A stretch of 64,000 nt of DNA, from positions 1 to 64,000 of the forward strand of contig NZ_JAQFVF010000050.1 of the NCBI RefSeq assembly GCF_027789125.1, given 5' to 3'. The DNA comes from Paenibacillus aestuarii. Its GTDB lineage: Bacteria; Bacillota; Bacilli; Paenibacillales; NBRC-103111. The position numbers were made by a program, and so were the translations under genes. Positions 50,090 to 58,079 of the stretch are shown piece after piece. Within the stretch, counting starts at the first letter, position 1. Every line of letters begins with the position of its first letter. The notes beneath the pieces were generated by a model. It did not search any database. It worked only from the letters and a program-made list of their open reading frames with translations, and was not told the origin of the DNA.

Positions 50090-50944
50090 ATGGACAATTG
50101 GCAACTTCACGATGCATTCCGCATGCTGACACGACATACCCTTTGGGAGCAAAAAGCGAGGATTTCCGTGCCTTTTAACCATTATCATGCACAAGGCATG
50201 ATTCGTGATGGCGGTTTGTTTTATTTATCGTCCGTAGAACTGCTGGAAGCTCCTGCCCCTTGCAGCGATTCCAGTCTCGGCTATGACCGGACTACGGGCA
50301 AGGGTGTCGGTCACCTCTATGTCATGGATGAGCGAGGCCGATTGCTGCATGATCTTGTACTGGGGGAAGGGGCGATGTACCATCCCGGCGGCATCGATAC
50401 GGATGGAAGTCATCTTTGGATTCCTGTAGCTGAATATCGCCCTCATAGCCAAGCGATCATATATAAGGTAGAGATTGAAACTATGCAGGTCGAAGAGGTT
50501 TTTCGGGTTCAGGATCATATCGGGGGCTTGATCTGTGACCGGCATAGCGGCACGCTGATTGGACATAGCTGGGGTTCCCGTAAATTTTACAGATGGACGC
50601 CGCATGGAAATGTCATGGAAGAGAGGAATAATTCGAGCCATTTTATCGATTACCAGGATGGACAGTATATCGGCGGGGGATGTATGCTGCTGAGCGGCAT
50701 TGCCGAATTGTCCACTCCGGTAGGACATTCTGGCAGCGCAAAGGTTGAATTGGGCGGGCTCGCCTTGCTCGACACGCGGACAATGACCATGGTCCACGAG
50801 GTGCCGGTGACGGAGTATTCGGTAGAAGGTCATGTCCTTACCCGCAATCCGGTCTACGTGGAGTATAAGGATCAGGTACTGAGGTTCTATGCGGTACCCG
50901 ATGATGGTTTCGGAGATATGCTTATCTATGAAACGAGCATCTAA
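50090..50944 (+). CDS. beta-propeller-like protein (DUF6454-like)
   Basis: A 284-aa protein with repeated strand-turn units (GVGHLYVMDERGRLLHDLVL, HPGGIDTDGSHLWIPVAEYR, IYKVEIETMQVEEVFRVQDH, IGGLICDRHSGTLIGHSWGS) that look like propeller blades. His, Asp and Gly in HPGGIDTDG could bind a metal. It resembles DUF6454-type proteins, but I am not certain. No signal peptide, so cytoplasmic. GGAAGG precedes ATG 50090. It is the last gene of the operon; a terminator follows. A lactonase- or phytase-like activity is possible. Confidence 0.6.
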   Translation: MDNWQLHDAFRMLTRHTLWEQKARISVPFNHYHAQGMIRDGGLFYLSSVELLEAPAPCSDSSLGYDRTTGKGVGHLYVMDERGRLLHDLVLGEGAMYHPGGIDTDGSHLWIPVAEYRPHSQAIIYKVEIETMQVEEVFRVQDHIGGLICDRHSGTLIGHSWGSRKFYRWTPHGNVMEERNNSSHFIDYQDGQYIGGGCMLLSGIAELSTPVGHSGSAKVELGGLALLDTRTMTMVHEVPVTEYSVEGHVLTRNPVYVEYKDQVLRFYAVPDDGFGDMLIYETSI

Positions 50945-50946
50945 TA

Positions 50947-50990
50947 AAAAGGGCCGTCAAAGTCGATGAACGACTCGGACGGCTCTTTAT
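50947..50990. terminator. Bidirectional Rho-independent terminator
   Basis: AAAGGGCCGTC and GACGGCTCTTT pair, with an inner GTCG/CGAC hairpin. It ends the importer operon, and the minus-strand lipoprotein gene ends on its far side. Confidence 0.88.
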
Positions 50991-50991
50991 G

Positions 50992-51540
50992 TTATTTTTT
51001 CGCAATATCCGCGAGAACAAACTTGTCATTCACTTTTTTCGTCGTAACGGTTACGCCGTCTTTCGTCGTGAATTTGACTTGATCCTTCGTGTTTGCGGTG
51101 TCATACGTGATATCTTCTTTTTTTGAATCCAACAGGTTGGTTGGGAAGAACGACGTTTTGTTCGTTACGATTGCGCCATCCGCTGTTTGATCTGTCAAGT
51201 AATGCGCAGCCAATTTATCCGCCATGGCCGCATCGTAATAGTTGGAAAGGAACTTCACAGCTTTCTCTTTGCTGTCCGCAGCGACAGGGTTCAAAATAAA
51301 TCCGCCATCTTTGGATTTCGCTTCCGCGAACAGGTACTCGGCTTTCTCCTCTGCGATGCGTGCTGCAATGTAGCCTTTCATGTTCACTGCATCCTGGCTC
51401 TCAGCTGTAGCTTGTGGAGCTGCAGAAGCTGCGGCTGTCGGTGCAGGCGACGCTGCTTGTTTAGGTGCGGAAGAGCAAGCTGCTCCTGTAATCATCATTG
51501 TAAGCAAGGCAAGGCCTGCTGCCGTTTTTTTCAAAGTCAC
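50992..51540 (-). CDS. lipoprotein of unknown function
   Basis: A 182-aa lipoprotein. The lipobox is MITGAACSS, followed by an Ala/Pro/Thr-rich spacer and a C-terminal domain with AARIAEEKAEYLFAEAKS and VTTKKVNDKFVLADIAKK. It resembles small surface lipoproteins of unknown role. Start set at GTG 51540 with AAGAGG at proper spacing; GTG 51549 is also possible. Composition of the mature part suggests a beta-rich fold. No partner gene nearby. Confidence 0.75.
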   Translation of the reverse strand: MTLKKTAAGLALLTMMITGAACSSAPKQAASPAPTAAASAAPQATAESQDAVNMKGYIAARIAEEKAEYLFAEAKSKDGGFILNPVAADSKEKAVKFLSNYYDAAMADKLAAHYLTDQTADGAIVTNKTSFFPTNLLDSKKEDITYDTANTKDQVKFTTKDGVTVTTKKVNDKFVLADIAKK

Positions 51541-51670
51541 GATAAACACCTCTTTGAGTAAGATCTAAGGATGTATTTCCTTGTAATAAATTCCAAAATA
51601 TATGAGACATTTTAGGCTCACAAGATAAGAATATAAAGGATTTTGTCGAAAAATGCAACTTGAACCGACC

Positions 51671-51919
51671 TCATGAAGGGTCATTTTCACGGCCTGATTT
51701 TCTTTTTTTCACATGTTTTACATATTTGGCGACTCCGATTATGATGATCAGAGCTGTGGCGAATGGGGCAAACTCCGGAATTGCAGATAAGGTGATGAAT
51801 ACATCCGAGTAAAAAACAAGCTCTAGAAGGCCTAGAATCACCAGGGTCATGATGAAGTATTGAAATCTGTTAACGGCATACATCAGCTTTACTAGCAATT
51901 GCTTCATCGCTTGAAACAT
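51671..51919 (-). CDS. small membrane protein
   Basis: An 82-aa protein with two hydrophobic helices (YFIMTLVILGLLELVFY and APFATALIIIIGVAKYV) and a basic C-terminus (KHVKKRKSGRENDPS). No recognised domain. Start set at ATG 51919 with GGAG about 12 bases upstream; in-frame ATG 51964 would add 15 residues. Unknown function. Confidence 0.55.
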   Translation of the reverse strand: MFQAMKQLLVKLMYAVNRFQYFIMTLVILGLLELVFYSDVFITLSAIPEFAPFATALIIIIGVAKYVKHVKKRKSGRENDPS

Positions 51920-52025
51920 ACTGGTTTCACGCTCCTTCTGCGGAATTAACATTTCCGGTGTCATAGCGGAACAGCGCTTCTGCTATCCCGCCATCCGAGC
52001 ACCGGGCATGGCGTGGTACCGCACA

Positions 52026-52060
52026 ACAAAAAGCGGAAGCCAAGGCTTCCGCTTTTTGTG
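52026..52060. terminator. Bidirectional Rho-independent terminator
   Basis: AAAAAGCGGAAGCC and GGCTTCCGCTTTTT pair with a two-base loop. It ends the minus-strand SRPBCC gene. Confidence 0.93.
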
Positions 52061-52090
52061 TGCCATTGCCATTGCCGTTGCAGCCGCAGC

Positions 52091-52597
52091 TTAAGCCTGA
52101 GTCGCCAGGTAAGCTTCGAGCTGGTTGAACGTACCTGCAAAACCTTGCTGCATGCTCTCTTGCATCGCCGCGAAGAATTGCACCTCTTCTTCTGTAGCGT
52201 TGATCGGACCGCCGGTGAGCGTTAGGATCGTTTTGCCGTCCTGCTCAGTAAAGGTCAAAATATTTTGCACTTCCAACGGGAAGTTCGGCGCAAAAGGAGC
52301 GCGTACCGAGTTGCCTTCCGGATCGGAGAAGGAGTTGGTGAACACGATTTTGTCCGGCGGCGAAATTTCGTTGTATACGAATTTGCCCCACATTTCGTGG
52401 CCGTCAGGCGTTTTCATGCTGTAGTGAAACATGCCTCCTGGACGCAGATCCAGCTTCGCCACATGGATGGACATGCCTGTCGGTCCCCACCACTTGGCCA
52501 GATGATTCGCATCGGTCCATACTTGGAACACGAGATCGCGCGGCGCGTTTAAAGTGCGTGTAATAACGAGATTGCTAGTTGCTTGTTGGTTAGACAT
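52091..52597 (-). CDS. SRPBCC (AHSA1-like) domain protein
   Basis: A 168-aa START-like fold protein. VITRTLNAPRDLVFQVWTDA, HLAKWWGPTGMSI and LDLRPGGMFHYSM are the AHSA1 signatures. Such proteins bind hydrophobic ligands or assist Hsp90; here it is paired with an ArsR regulator, a common combination in which expression responds to a small molecule. GGAGGG precedes ATG 52597 by about eight bases. It is downstream of the ArsR gene by 111 bases. Confidence 0.9.
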   Translation of the reverse strand: MSNQQATSNLVITRTLNAPRDLVFQVWTDANHLAKWWGPTGMSIHVAKLDLRPGGMFHYSMKTPDGHEMWGKFVYNEISPPDKIVFTNSFSDPEGNSVRAPFAPNFPLEVQNILTFTEQDGKTILTLTGGPINATEEEVQFFAAMQESMQQGFAGTFNQLEAYLATQA

Positions 52598-52708
52598 GGG
52601 TAATCCCTCCAAATGTAATAGTAAGTGTAAATGCTGCTCAAAATGAATCCAAACGACCCTCCACCATCATGATGGTCCGCGGGTGCTCAATGCATGCGTT
52701 GCTTTGGA

Positions 52709-53041
52709 TCATTCGTGATCGCTGGGCTTATCCAGTCCTTGCAGCTCGCGCAAATAATCGTCCAAGCGGTCAAACCGTTCTTCCCACAGGTTCCGGAACG
52801 AGGCAAGCCAGCGGTCCATCTCCTGCAGCGGCGCAGGACGCAGCTTATAGATACGCCGGTTGGCTGCCGGCTGGACTTCGACCAGTCCGGCTTCGCTTAA
52901 GACGCGAAGATGTTTGGACGCTTGCGGCTGTTGCAGCCCGAGCCGATCAGCAATCTCCCCGACAGTTAAGGGGCCGTCACGTAAGAGCTCCACAATGTGC
53001 AGGCGGTTTGGTTCGGCTAGAGCGGTAAGTGTTGAATTCAT
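52709..53041 (-). CDS. ArsR-family transcriptional regulator
   Basis: A 110-aa winged-helix repressor. LAEPNRLHIVELLRDGPLTV, DRLGLQQPQASKHLRVLSEA and GLVEVQPAANRRIYKL cover the ArsR domain; no Cys metal site is seen, so it belongs to the metal-free SRPBCC-linked subgroup. The start is ATG 53041, the first codon downstream of the promoter, giving an apparently leaderless transcript. A longer reading begins at 53077. Operator-like AGGAATATTCCT lies in its promoter. Confidence 0.88.
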   Translation of the reverse strand: MNSTLTALAEPNRLHIVELLRDGPLTVGEIADRLGLQQPQASKHLRVLSEAGLVEVQPAANRRIYKLRPAPLQEMDRWLASFRNLWEERFDRLDDYLRELQGLDKPSDHE

Positions 53042-53047
53042 AAATTG

Positions 53048-53086
53048 AATATACCTCATTAGGAATATTCCTGTCAAGGAATATTA
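53048..53086 (-). promoter_or_regulatory. ArsR promoter with operator between -35 and -10
   Basis: On the minus strand TTGACA (53077-53072) and TATATT (53053-53048) are 18 bases apart. The palindrome AGGAATATTCCT (53061-53072) fills most of the gap, and a second half-site AAGGAATATT lies upstream. The expected start of transcription falls at the ATG of the regulator (53041). Confidence 0.75.
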
Positions 53087-53330
53087 AAATCAAAGCTTTC
53101 CTCTCATCGAAAACTTATCATAGTATCAGCTTATCCAATTTCTAACCGATTCAATCCAGAGGTGATATTGAGTCCGTTTGGGCGTATTTCTGTAACATCG
53201 TGTATAATTATTATTTGGTTACATCGAATTCATCTATTTAAACGCAAAAAATTGCGCAACCTATTGGGAGAATGGCTCGATCCGCGCTTGGCAGAGAGCC
53301 ATGAAGAGTTTACGTTTAAAGGAGAAGCCT

Positions 53331-54086
53331 ATGACAGCGACCAAATCGATGGACCCGAAAGTCCTGAACATTTTAAAAGACAAAGTAAAGCTCATTGAAG
53401 CAAATGAAAAAGCGATTTATCTGGTCGGACCGATTAATTTGCCTGTGCGTTTGTTCGACGAGACGGTACAATTCAAATGGTACTGCTGGCTGAATTGCAA
53501 AGAAGTGACCGATGACTTTGAACGCATTATTGAGAAGCTGTCGTCGGTGAATTTGGCAGAGTTTCAACAATCCAGCGTCTTGGTTCACGGCGATTTCGAG
53601 CACGCGGATGAGGCGCTAATCCGTCTGCATTCGATCTGCCATACTGGCGATATTTTTGGCTCCAAGCGTTGTGACTGCGGGTTCCAGCTGAAAACGGCGA
53701 TGAAAGCTATTGCCGACCATGGCACAGGAGCGCTGTTCTATTTGGCTAATCATGAGGGCAGAGGAATCGGATTGTTCAGCAAAGCACTGGCTTACATTTT
53801 ACAAGAAAATGGCTTTGATACGGTCGATGCGAACTTACAGCTGGGCTTTGTGGATGATTCCAGAGATTATAGTGACGCCATCCGCGTGCTCAAGGCGCTT
53901 CGCACGAAACCGGTTAAAGTGATGACGAACAATCCCAAAAAGCTTGCAGCACTGAAGAAAGCCGGCATGAACATTGCCGATCGGGTCGAGCTGTGGGGGG
54001 ATGTGTCCGAGTATAATGAGAAGTACTTGCAGACAAAAATTGCCCGTTCCGGCCATCTAGAGGGCGAAGGCTGCTGCAACGATTAA
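53331..54086 (+). CDS. ribA: GTP cyclohydrolase II
   Basis: A 251-aa enzyme opening GTP for riboflavin synthesis. The zinc site is in GDIFGSKRCDCGFQ with two Cys and the upstream Cys in HSICHTGD; the active-site region YLANHEGRGIGLFSKALAY and QLGFVDDSRDYSDAI are typical. An N-terminal 45-residue extension precedes the standard domain. AAGGAG stands before ATG 53331. No other rib gene or FMN riboswitch is nearby, so it is a stand-alone copy. Confidence 0.92.
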   Translation: MTATKSMDPKVLNILKDKVKLIEANEKAIYLVGPINLPVRLFDETVQFKWYCWLNCKEVTDDFERIIEKLSSVNLAEFQQSSVLVHGDFEHADEALIRLHSICHTGDIFGSKRCDCGFQLKTAMKAIADHGTGALFYLANHEGRGIGLFSKALAYILQENGFDTVDANLQLGFVDDSRDYSDAIRVLKALRTKPVKVMTNNPKKLAALKKAGMNIADRVELWGDVSEYNEKYLQTKIARSGHLEGEGCCND

Positions 54087-54128
54087 GAAACCGGCCAACG
54101 TGACCGAGTTGGGGAAAAGAGGAAAACC

Positions 54129-54713
54129 GTGAAGCTTGGATTTGATATTGATGATACGTTGATTGATTTACGACAGCATGCTTTTCATTTATATAATCAA
54201 AAACTCGGACAAAACATCGGAGTGGACGTATTCGAAGCGATACCGACCCTGGAGATTCATGAAGCTTTCGGAATGACGAGAGAAGAAGGCGGGGCTATGT
54301 GGGCAAATCTGCGTGACGAAATCTATTATACGTCTTGTCCGCCTTTCCCTCATGCTGTGGAGATGCTGAACGAGCTGGTTGAAGCGGGACACGAGGTTTA
54401 TTACATTACGGCTAGGCCGAAGAATCACTGCGGACGCACGCTGGAGTGGCTGCTGAAGAACGGCTTTCCTGTCGCAGACGGCCATTTTTATTGCGGGATG
54501 GATGACAAAGAGAAAGTACATATTATCAAGGAACTTGAGCTTGATTATTATTTTGACGATAAACCGGCTGTTTTGGAGACATTATCCGACCTTGCGCTGC
54601 AGGTGTATGTGCGGGACAGGTCCTATAACAGACATTTGAAGCTGCCGCGCATTACCTCATGGGAGCAGTTAAAAGATGAAATGAACAAAGGGGATATCCC
54701 TAAGTCTGAATAA
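54129..54713 (+). CDS. HAD-family 5'-nucleotidase-like protein (NT5C type)
   Basis: A 194-aa HAD phosphatase. Motif I is FDIDDTLIDLR (DxDxT), motif II YYITARPK, motif III/IV MDDKEKVHIIKELELDYYFDDKP. This resembles the deoxy-5'-nucleotidase (NT5C) group. The start is GTG 54129, preceded by AGAGG-like GAAAAGAGG. It follows ribA by 42 bases and may be co-transcribed. Substrate is probably a nucleotide monophosphate, by family. Confidence 0.85.
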   Translation: MKLGFDIDDTLIDLRQHAFHLYNQKLGQNIGVDVFEAIPTLEIHEAFGMTREEGGAMWANLRDEIYYTSCPPFPHAVEMLNELVEAGHEVYYITARPKNHCGRTLEWLLKNGFPVADGHFYCGMDDKEKVHIIKELELDYYFDDKPAVLETLSDLALQVYVRDRSYNRHLKLPRITSWEQLKDEMNKGDIPKSE

Positions 54714-54738
54714 GACGGGGATATCCTCTTTCCTTTTC
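54691..54738 (+). terminator. Rho-independent terminator
   Basis: GGGATATCCC and GGGGATATCC pair over the 3' end of the HAD gene, followed by TCTTTCCTTTTC. Confidence 0.65.
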
Positions 54739-54801
54739 AGGTATAGGGTAGGAAACGGCGAGTCATAATAATGGAAACATGGAAAGCCATGGGAGGCTTG
54801 T

Positions 54802-55725
54802 ATGGAGTACAAAAGTGTAATTATTGGAGCCGGACTTGCCGGTTTTACGGCTGCCGTTTATTTGGCGCGAGCTGGACTTCAGCCGCTCGTCATCAAGGGC
54901 CAGAGTCCAAGCTACCATCTGACGACAACGACTGAAGTTGAATATTTCCCGGGTTTTCTGCGCGGCATTGATGGACCTGAGCTTCTGGATAATATGTTCA
55001 GACAAGCCGAAGAGTTCGGCGCTCAGGTCAAAATCGGCGATGTCTACAAGGTGGATCTGTCGAGCAGACCTTTTCGCCTATGGATGGAAGGCTGGGGGGA
55101 GATCCAGACGCAGACGCTGATCATTGCCACAGGGACGACCGCGAAGCTGCTGGGCATCCCCGGCGAAAGAGAGCATCTGGGCCTCGGTGTGAGCACCTGT
55201 GCGCCTTGCAGCGCTTTTTTTGTCCGTGATAAAAAAGTGATCGTTATCGGCGGCGGCGATTCGGCCATGGAGGAAGCGATCTATTTAACCAACTATGCCT
55301 CCGAGATTGTCGTCGTCAACCGTTCCGCGCAGCTGCGTGCCTCATTAGCCCTGCAGCAGCGGGTGCGGAAGCTGAAGAAGGTCAAATTCCTGATGAATCG
55401 CATGCCGGTGGAGATAATTCCGGGGGACAAAGGCATCGCCGGACTTATGGTGACCAACCAGGAAACGGGACAGGAGGAGCGCCTGGAGGCGGAAGGCATC
55501 TTCGTGGCGATCGGCAGCAAGCCGAACACGGGATTTCTTGTCAATCATCTGCCGCTCGACGAGCAGGGCTATGTGTTGGTGAAGCCTGGGACGACGGAGA
55601 CGGACATTCCCGGCGTGTTCGCTTGCGGGGACGTGCAGGACCGGCGGTACCGGCAGATTTTGAATGCGATTGGCTCCGGCTGTATGGCTGCGCTCGATAG
55701 CCAGCGATTTTATCAAGAGATTTAA
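54802..55725 (+). CDS. thioredoxin-reductase-like flavoprotein with CAPC active site
   Basis: A 307-aa FAD/NADPH pyridine nucleotide-disulfide oxidoreductase of the TrxB class. FAD site VIIGAGLAGFTAAVYLAR, redox-active CAPC in GVSTCAPCSAFF instead of the usual CATC, NADPH loop VIVIGGGDSAMEEAIYL, and FACGDVQDRRYRQILNAIGSG as the second FAD motif. The length is normal. The altered CxxC with no Asp after it (CAPCSA, not CATCDG) suggests a paralogue with changed partner or redox potential. GGGAGG precedes ATG 54802. A terminator follows. Confidence 0.88.
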   Translation: MEYKSVIIGAGLAGFTAAVYLARAGLQPLVIKGQSPSYHLTTTTEVEYFPGFLRGIDGPELLDNMFRQAEEFGAQVKIGDVYKVDLSSRPFRLWMEGWGEIQTQTLIIATGTTAKLLGIPGEREHLGLGVSTCAPCSAFFVRDKKVIVIGGGDSAMEEAIYLTNYASEIVVVNRSAQLRASLALQQRVRKLKKVKFLMNRMPVEIIPGDKGIAGLMVTNQETGQEERLEAEGIFVAIGSKPNTGFLVNHLPLDEQGYVLVKPGTTETDIPGVFACGDVQDRRYRQILNAIGSGCMAALDSQRFYQEI

Positions 55726-55752
55726 GAGCTGCCGGGTGCAGCTCTTTTTTTA
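55724..55752 (+). terminator. Rho-independent terminator
   Basis: AGAGCTGC and GCAGCTCT pair around CGGGT, followed by TTTTTTT. Confidence 0.88.
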
Positions 55753-55914
55753 TAGTGCAACTTGCTGTAGAGCGGTCAAGCCCGCTTGCAGCAGATGCCA
55801 GGTTAACCACCCGCGGTCCAGTCCGAATTGGCGACTCATTACCGAAGACAATTGAATTTTCATCTTCGTCTGTCATTCGGTCTATAGAGCATCTACCAAT
55901 ATTCGACAGGAGGA

Positions 55915-55923
55915 TGATATAAT
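55915..55923 (+). promoter_or_regulatory. Extended -10 promoter of the PIG-L/GPH operon
   Basis: TGATATAAT, an extended -10, is 33 bases before the deacetylase start; no good -35 is visible. A ribosome-binding-site-like GGAGG precedes it. Confidence 0.5.
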
Positions 55924-55955
55924 ACGCTCAAGAGATCGCTCAGGAGGCAGAGATC

Positions 55956-56714
55956 ATGAATATTGCTGAAGTTTTAGGGCTGCCGCAGCTGCTTCAAGTG
56001 AAGAAAATCGTTTGTGTCGAACCTCACCCGGACGATAACGAAGTTGGCGCAGCGGGTACGCTCAGAGAGCTTGCGTTACGCGGTTGTGAAATCGTTTACA
56101 TTACGGTGACCGACGGGAGAGCCGGTGGGTCCTCACGGGTGCCTCAAACGGCCGACATCGTACAAATCCGCAAAAAAGAACGCGCCGAAGCGGGACGCAT
56201 CGTCGGGGTGAGCAAACAAATCGCCTTGGATTTCCCGGATATGGGCGATTACACGGAACAGGATCTGCTGGCCAAGCTGATCCCGATCATTAGAGAGGAG
56301 CGCCCGGATATGCTGCTCACCGTCGACCCGTGGATGCCGTACGAGGCTCATCCCGATCACATCAAGACCGGCAAAGCAGTGGCCGCTGCGATGCTTTTTT
56401 CCGCGAATACGTTCCTGTATCCAGACGCGAATCCGTACACAGTGCCGCAAATTGCTTTCTATGCGACCGCGCACCCGAATACCTACATCGACGTTACCCC
56501 GCATTGGCAGCGGAAAATCGAAGCTATTCTGGCTCACGAAAGCCAGTTCGGCGATGCGCAATGGCCGATGCTGCAGATGTATCTGGAGTATCACGCGAGC
56601 CAGCTGTATGCGACTTGGAAGCAAGCGACCCCGGGAGCCGAAGGCTATGCCGAGGCGTTCAAGGTGCTGACCGGCCAGCAGCTGCATTTTTTTCCAGCAG
56701 CACTTCACAGCTAG
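55956..56714 (+). CDS. PIG-L-family N-deacetylase
   Basis: A 252-aa zinc deacetylase of the LmbE/PIG-L fold. The zinc site is VEPHPDDNEVGAAGTL (first His and Asp) and EAHPDHIKTG (last His). It likely removes acetyl groups from a GlcNAc-type sugar; the following gene is a sugar symporter, and nagA lies 5 kb on. Bacillithiol deacetylases (BshB) share the fold and are an alternative. GGAGGCAGAG precedes ATG 55956. Confidence 0.9.
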   Translation: MNIAEVLGLPQLLQVKKIVCVEPHPDDNEVGAAGTLRELALRGCEIVYITVTDGRAGGSSRVPQTADIVQIRKKERAEAGRIVGVSKQIALDFPDMGDYTEQDLLAKLIPIIREERPDMLLTVDPWMPYEAHPDHIKTGKAVAAAMLFSANTFLYPDANPYTVPQIAFYATAHPNTYIDVTPHWQRKIEAILAHESQFGDAQWPMLQMYLEYHASQLYATWKQATPGAEGYAEAFKVLTGQQLHFFPAALHS

Positions 56715-56726
56715 GGGGAAATTATC

Positions 56727-58034
56727 ATGCAAATCTCGACGTCCAAAAAATTGGCTTACAGCTTCAATCAGGTCGGCCTCAGCGTTTTGTGGCAAGCGTT
56801 CAGCGCGGTGGCCGTTTTCTACTATGTCACCGTGCTTGGCGTTTCGGGCACAGCGATCTCCAGCGGCATGATCATTTACGGCATCCTCAACGCGCTGTTT
56901 AATCTCCTTGCCGGCTATATGAGCGACCGCACCAAATCGCGGTGGGGCCGGCGCATCCCTTACATCCTATTTGGCAGCCTGCCGTTTGGCCTCGTTTTTT
57001 ATTTTCTGTTCACGCCGCCGTTAGCCAGTAAGGAGATGCTGCTTCTTTATTTTTTTGCCCTGACGTTTATTTTTGATTTGGCTTACACATTTATCGGGCT
57101 CAATACAGGCGCGCTGTTTCCGGAAATGTATCCGACCAAAAAAGATCGCTACGACGTCTCCGCCTATTTGCAAATGCTCAGCATTATCGGCATGATTATC
57201 GGAATTGCTTTGTCCAAAACGCTCGGTCAAACGGTCGGCTGGGGGGTGATGGCCGCTATTTTTGCTGTCATCGCCATCGTGACGTTGTACATTTCGCTGT
57301 ACGGTTCGTTTGAAAATCCCGCGCACCGCACCGAGCCGCTGCATTTCATTGCCGCCACCCGCTACACCCTCAAAAATAAACTGTTCAACGCCTATGTCGT
57401 TGCCAATCTGCTCATCCAACTGGTTACCACGATGTTCGTCACCCTTACAGCCTTTTATACCAAATACGTTGTCGCCTTGTCCGGGACGCTCAATTCCGCG
57501 TTTCTCGGGGCTGTCTTTATCGTCGCCATTCCCATGTCATTCGTATGGGCTCGAAGCGGCATCCGCCTGTCGACTGTGCGTGTGGAGATTATTTCCAGCG
57601 TCTTGTACGCCCTTATCGCGTTGGGCTTTCTTGTTGCCCATAGTGCGGTCGCGGTCATCATCATCGGCGCGCTGCTGGGCATCCCGGTATCGGGCTTCAT
57701 GCTGTCGCTGCACGTCCTGCTATCCGACGTCATCGATTATGATGCCGTGCAGACAGGACGCCGCCGCGAAGGCATGTACTATGGCGTCAACGGTTTTATT
57801 ATCCGCATTGGCATGTCGCTGCAGTATGCCATTATGGGCATTTTCTTTGCGACCAGCGGATTCAATGAAAGCTCGGAAGTGCAGACAGCAAGCGCGATAT
57901 ACGGCTTCCGCTTCCTGATCGGCGGGCTGCCGCTCATCATTTTGCTGATCGCACTGGTGTTTCTTTTCCGCTATGAGGCGGCTAATCGTAAAATGTCAGT
58001 GGAGCCTGGGCGGAGGGGCAGTGTGTCGTTGTAG
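56727..58034 (+). CDS. GPH-family sugar:cation symporter
   Basis: A 435-aa membrane protein with twelve helices. The family signature DRTKSRWGRRIPYI follows helix 2, with AYTFIGLNTGALFPEMYPTK and later QTGRRREGMYYGVNGFIIRI (MelB-like). These symporters import disaccharides or glycosides with Na+ or H+. Thirteen bases after the deacetylase gene, so co-transcribed with it: import and deacetylation of an N-acetylated sugar is the simplest reading. Confidence 0.9.
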   Translation: MQISTSKKLAYSFNQVGLSVLWQAFSAVAVFYYVTVLGVSGTAISSGMIIYGILNALFNLLAGYMSDRTKSRWGRRIPYILFGSLPFGLVFYFLFTPPLASKEMLLLYFFALTFIFDLAYTFIGLNTGALFPEMYPTKKDRYDVSAYLQMLSIIGMIIGIALSKTLGQTVGWGVMAAIFAVIAIVTLYISLYGSFENPAHRTEPLHFIAATRYTLKNKLFNAYVVANLLIQLVTTMFVTLTAFYTKYVVALSGTLNSAFLGAVFIVAIPMSFVWARSGIRLSTVRVEIISSVLYALIALGFLVAHSAVAVIIIGALLGIPVSGFMLSLHVLLSDVIDYDAVQTGRRREGMYYGVNGFIIRIGMSLQYAIMGIFFATSGFNESSEVQTASAIYGFRFLIGGLPLIILLIALVFLFRYEAANRKMSVEPGRRGSVSL

Positions 58035-58079
58035 GGATGGTGGGGAAACTGTGAAAACCGAAATAGTCGGGAAATATCA

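Noticed and set aside
53162..53398. 78-codon frame overlapping the ribA start
   Set aside because: It begins with a GTG inside AGAGGTGATA and has a hydrophobic opening, but it runs into ribA out of phase, lacks a typical ribosome binding site and shows no conserved motif.
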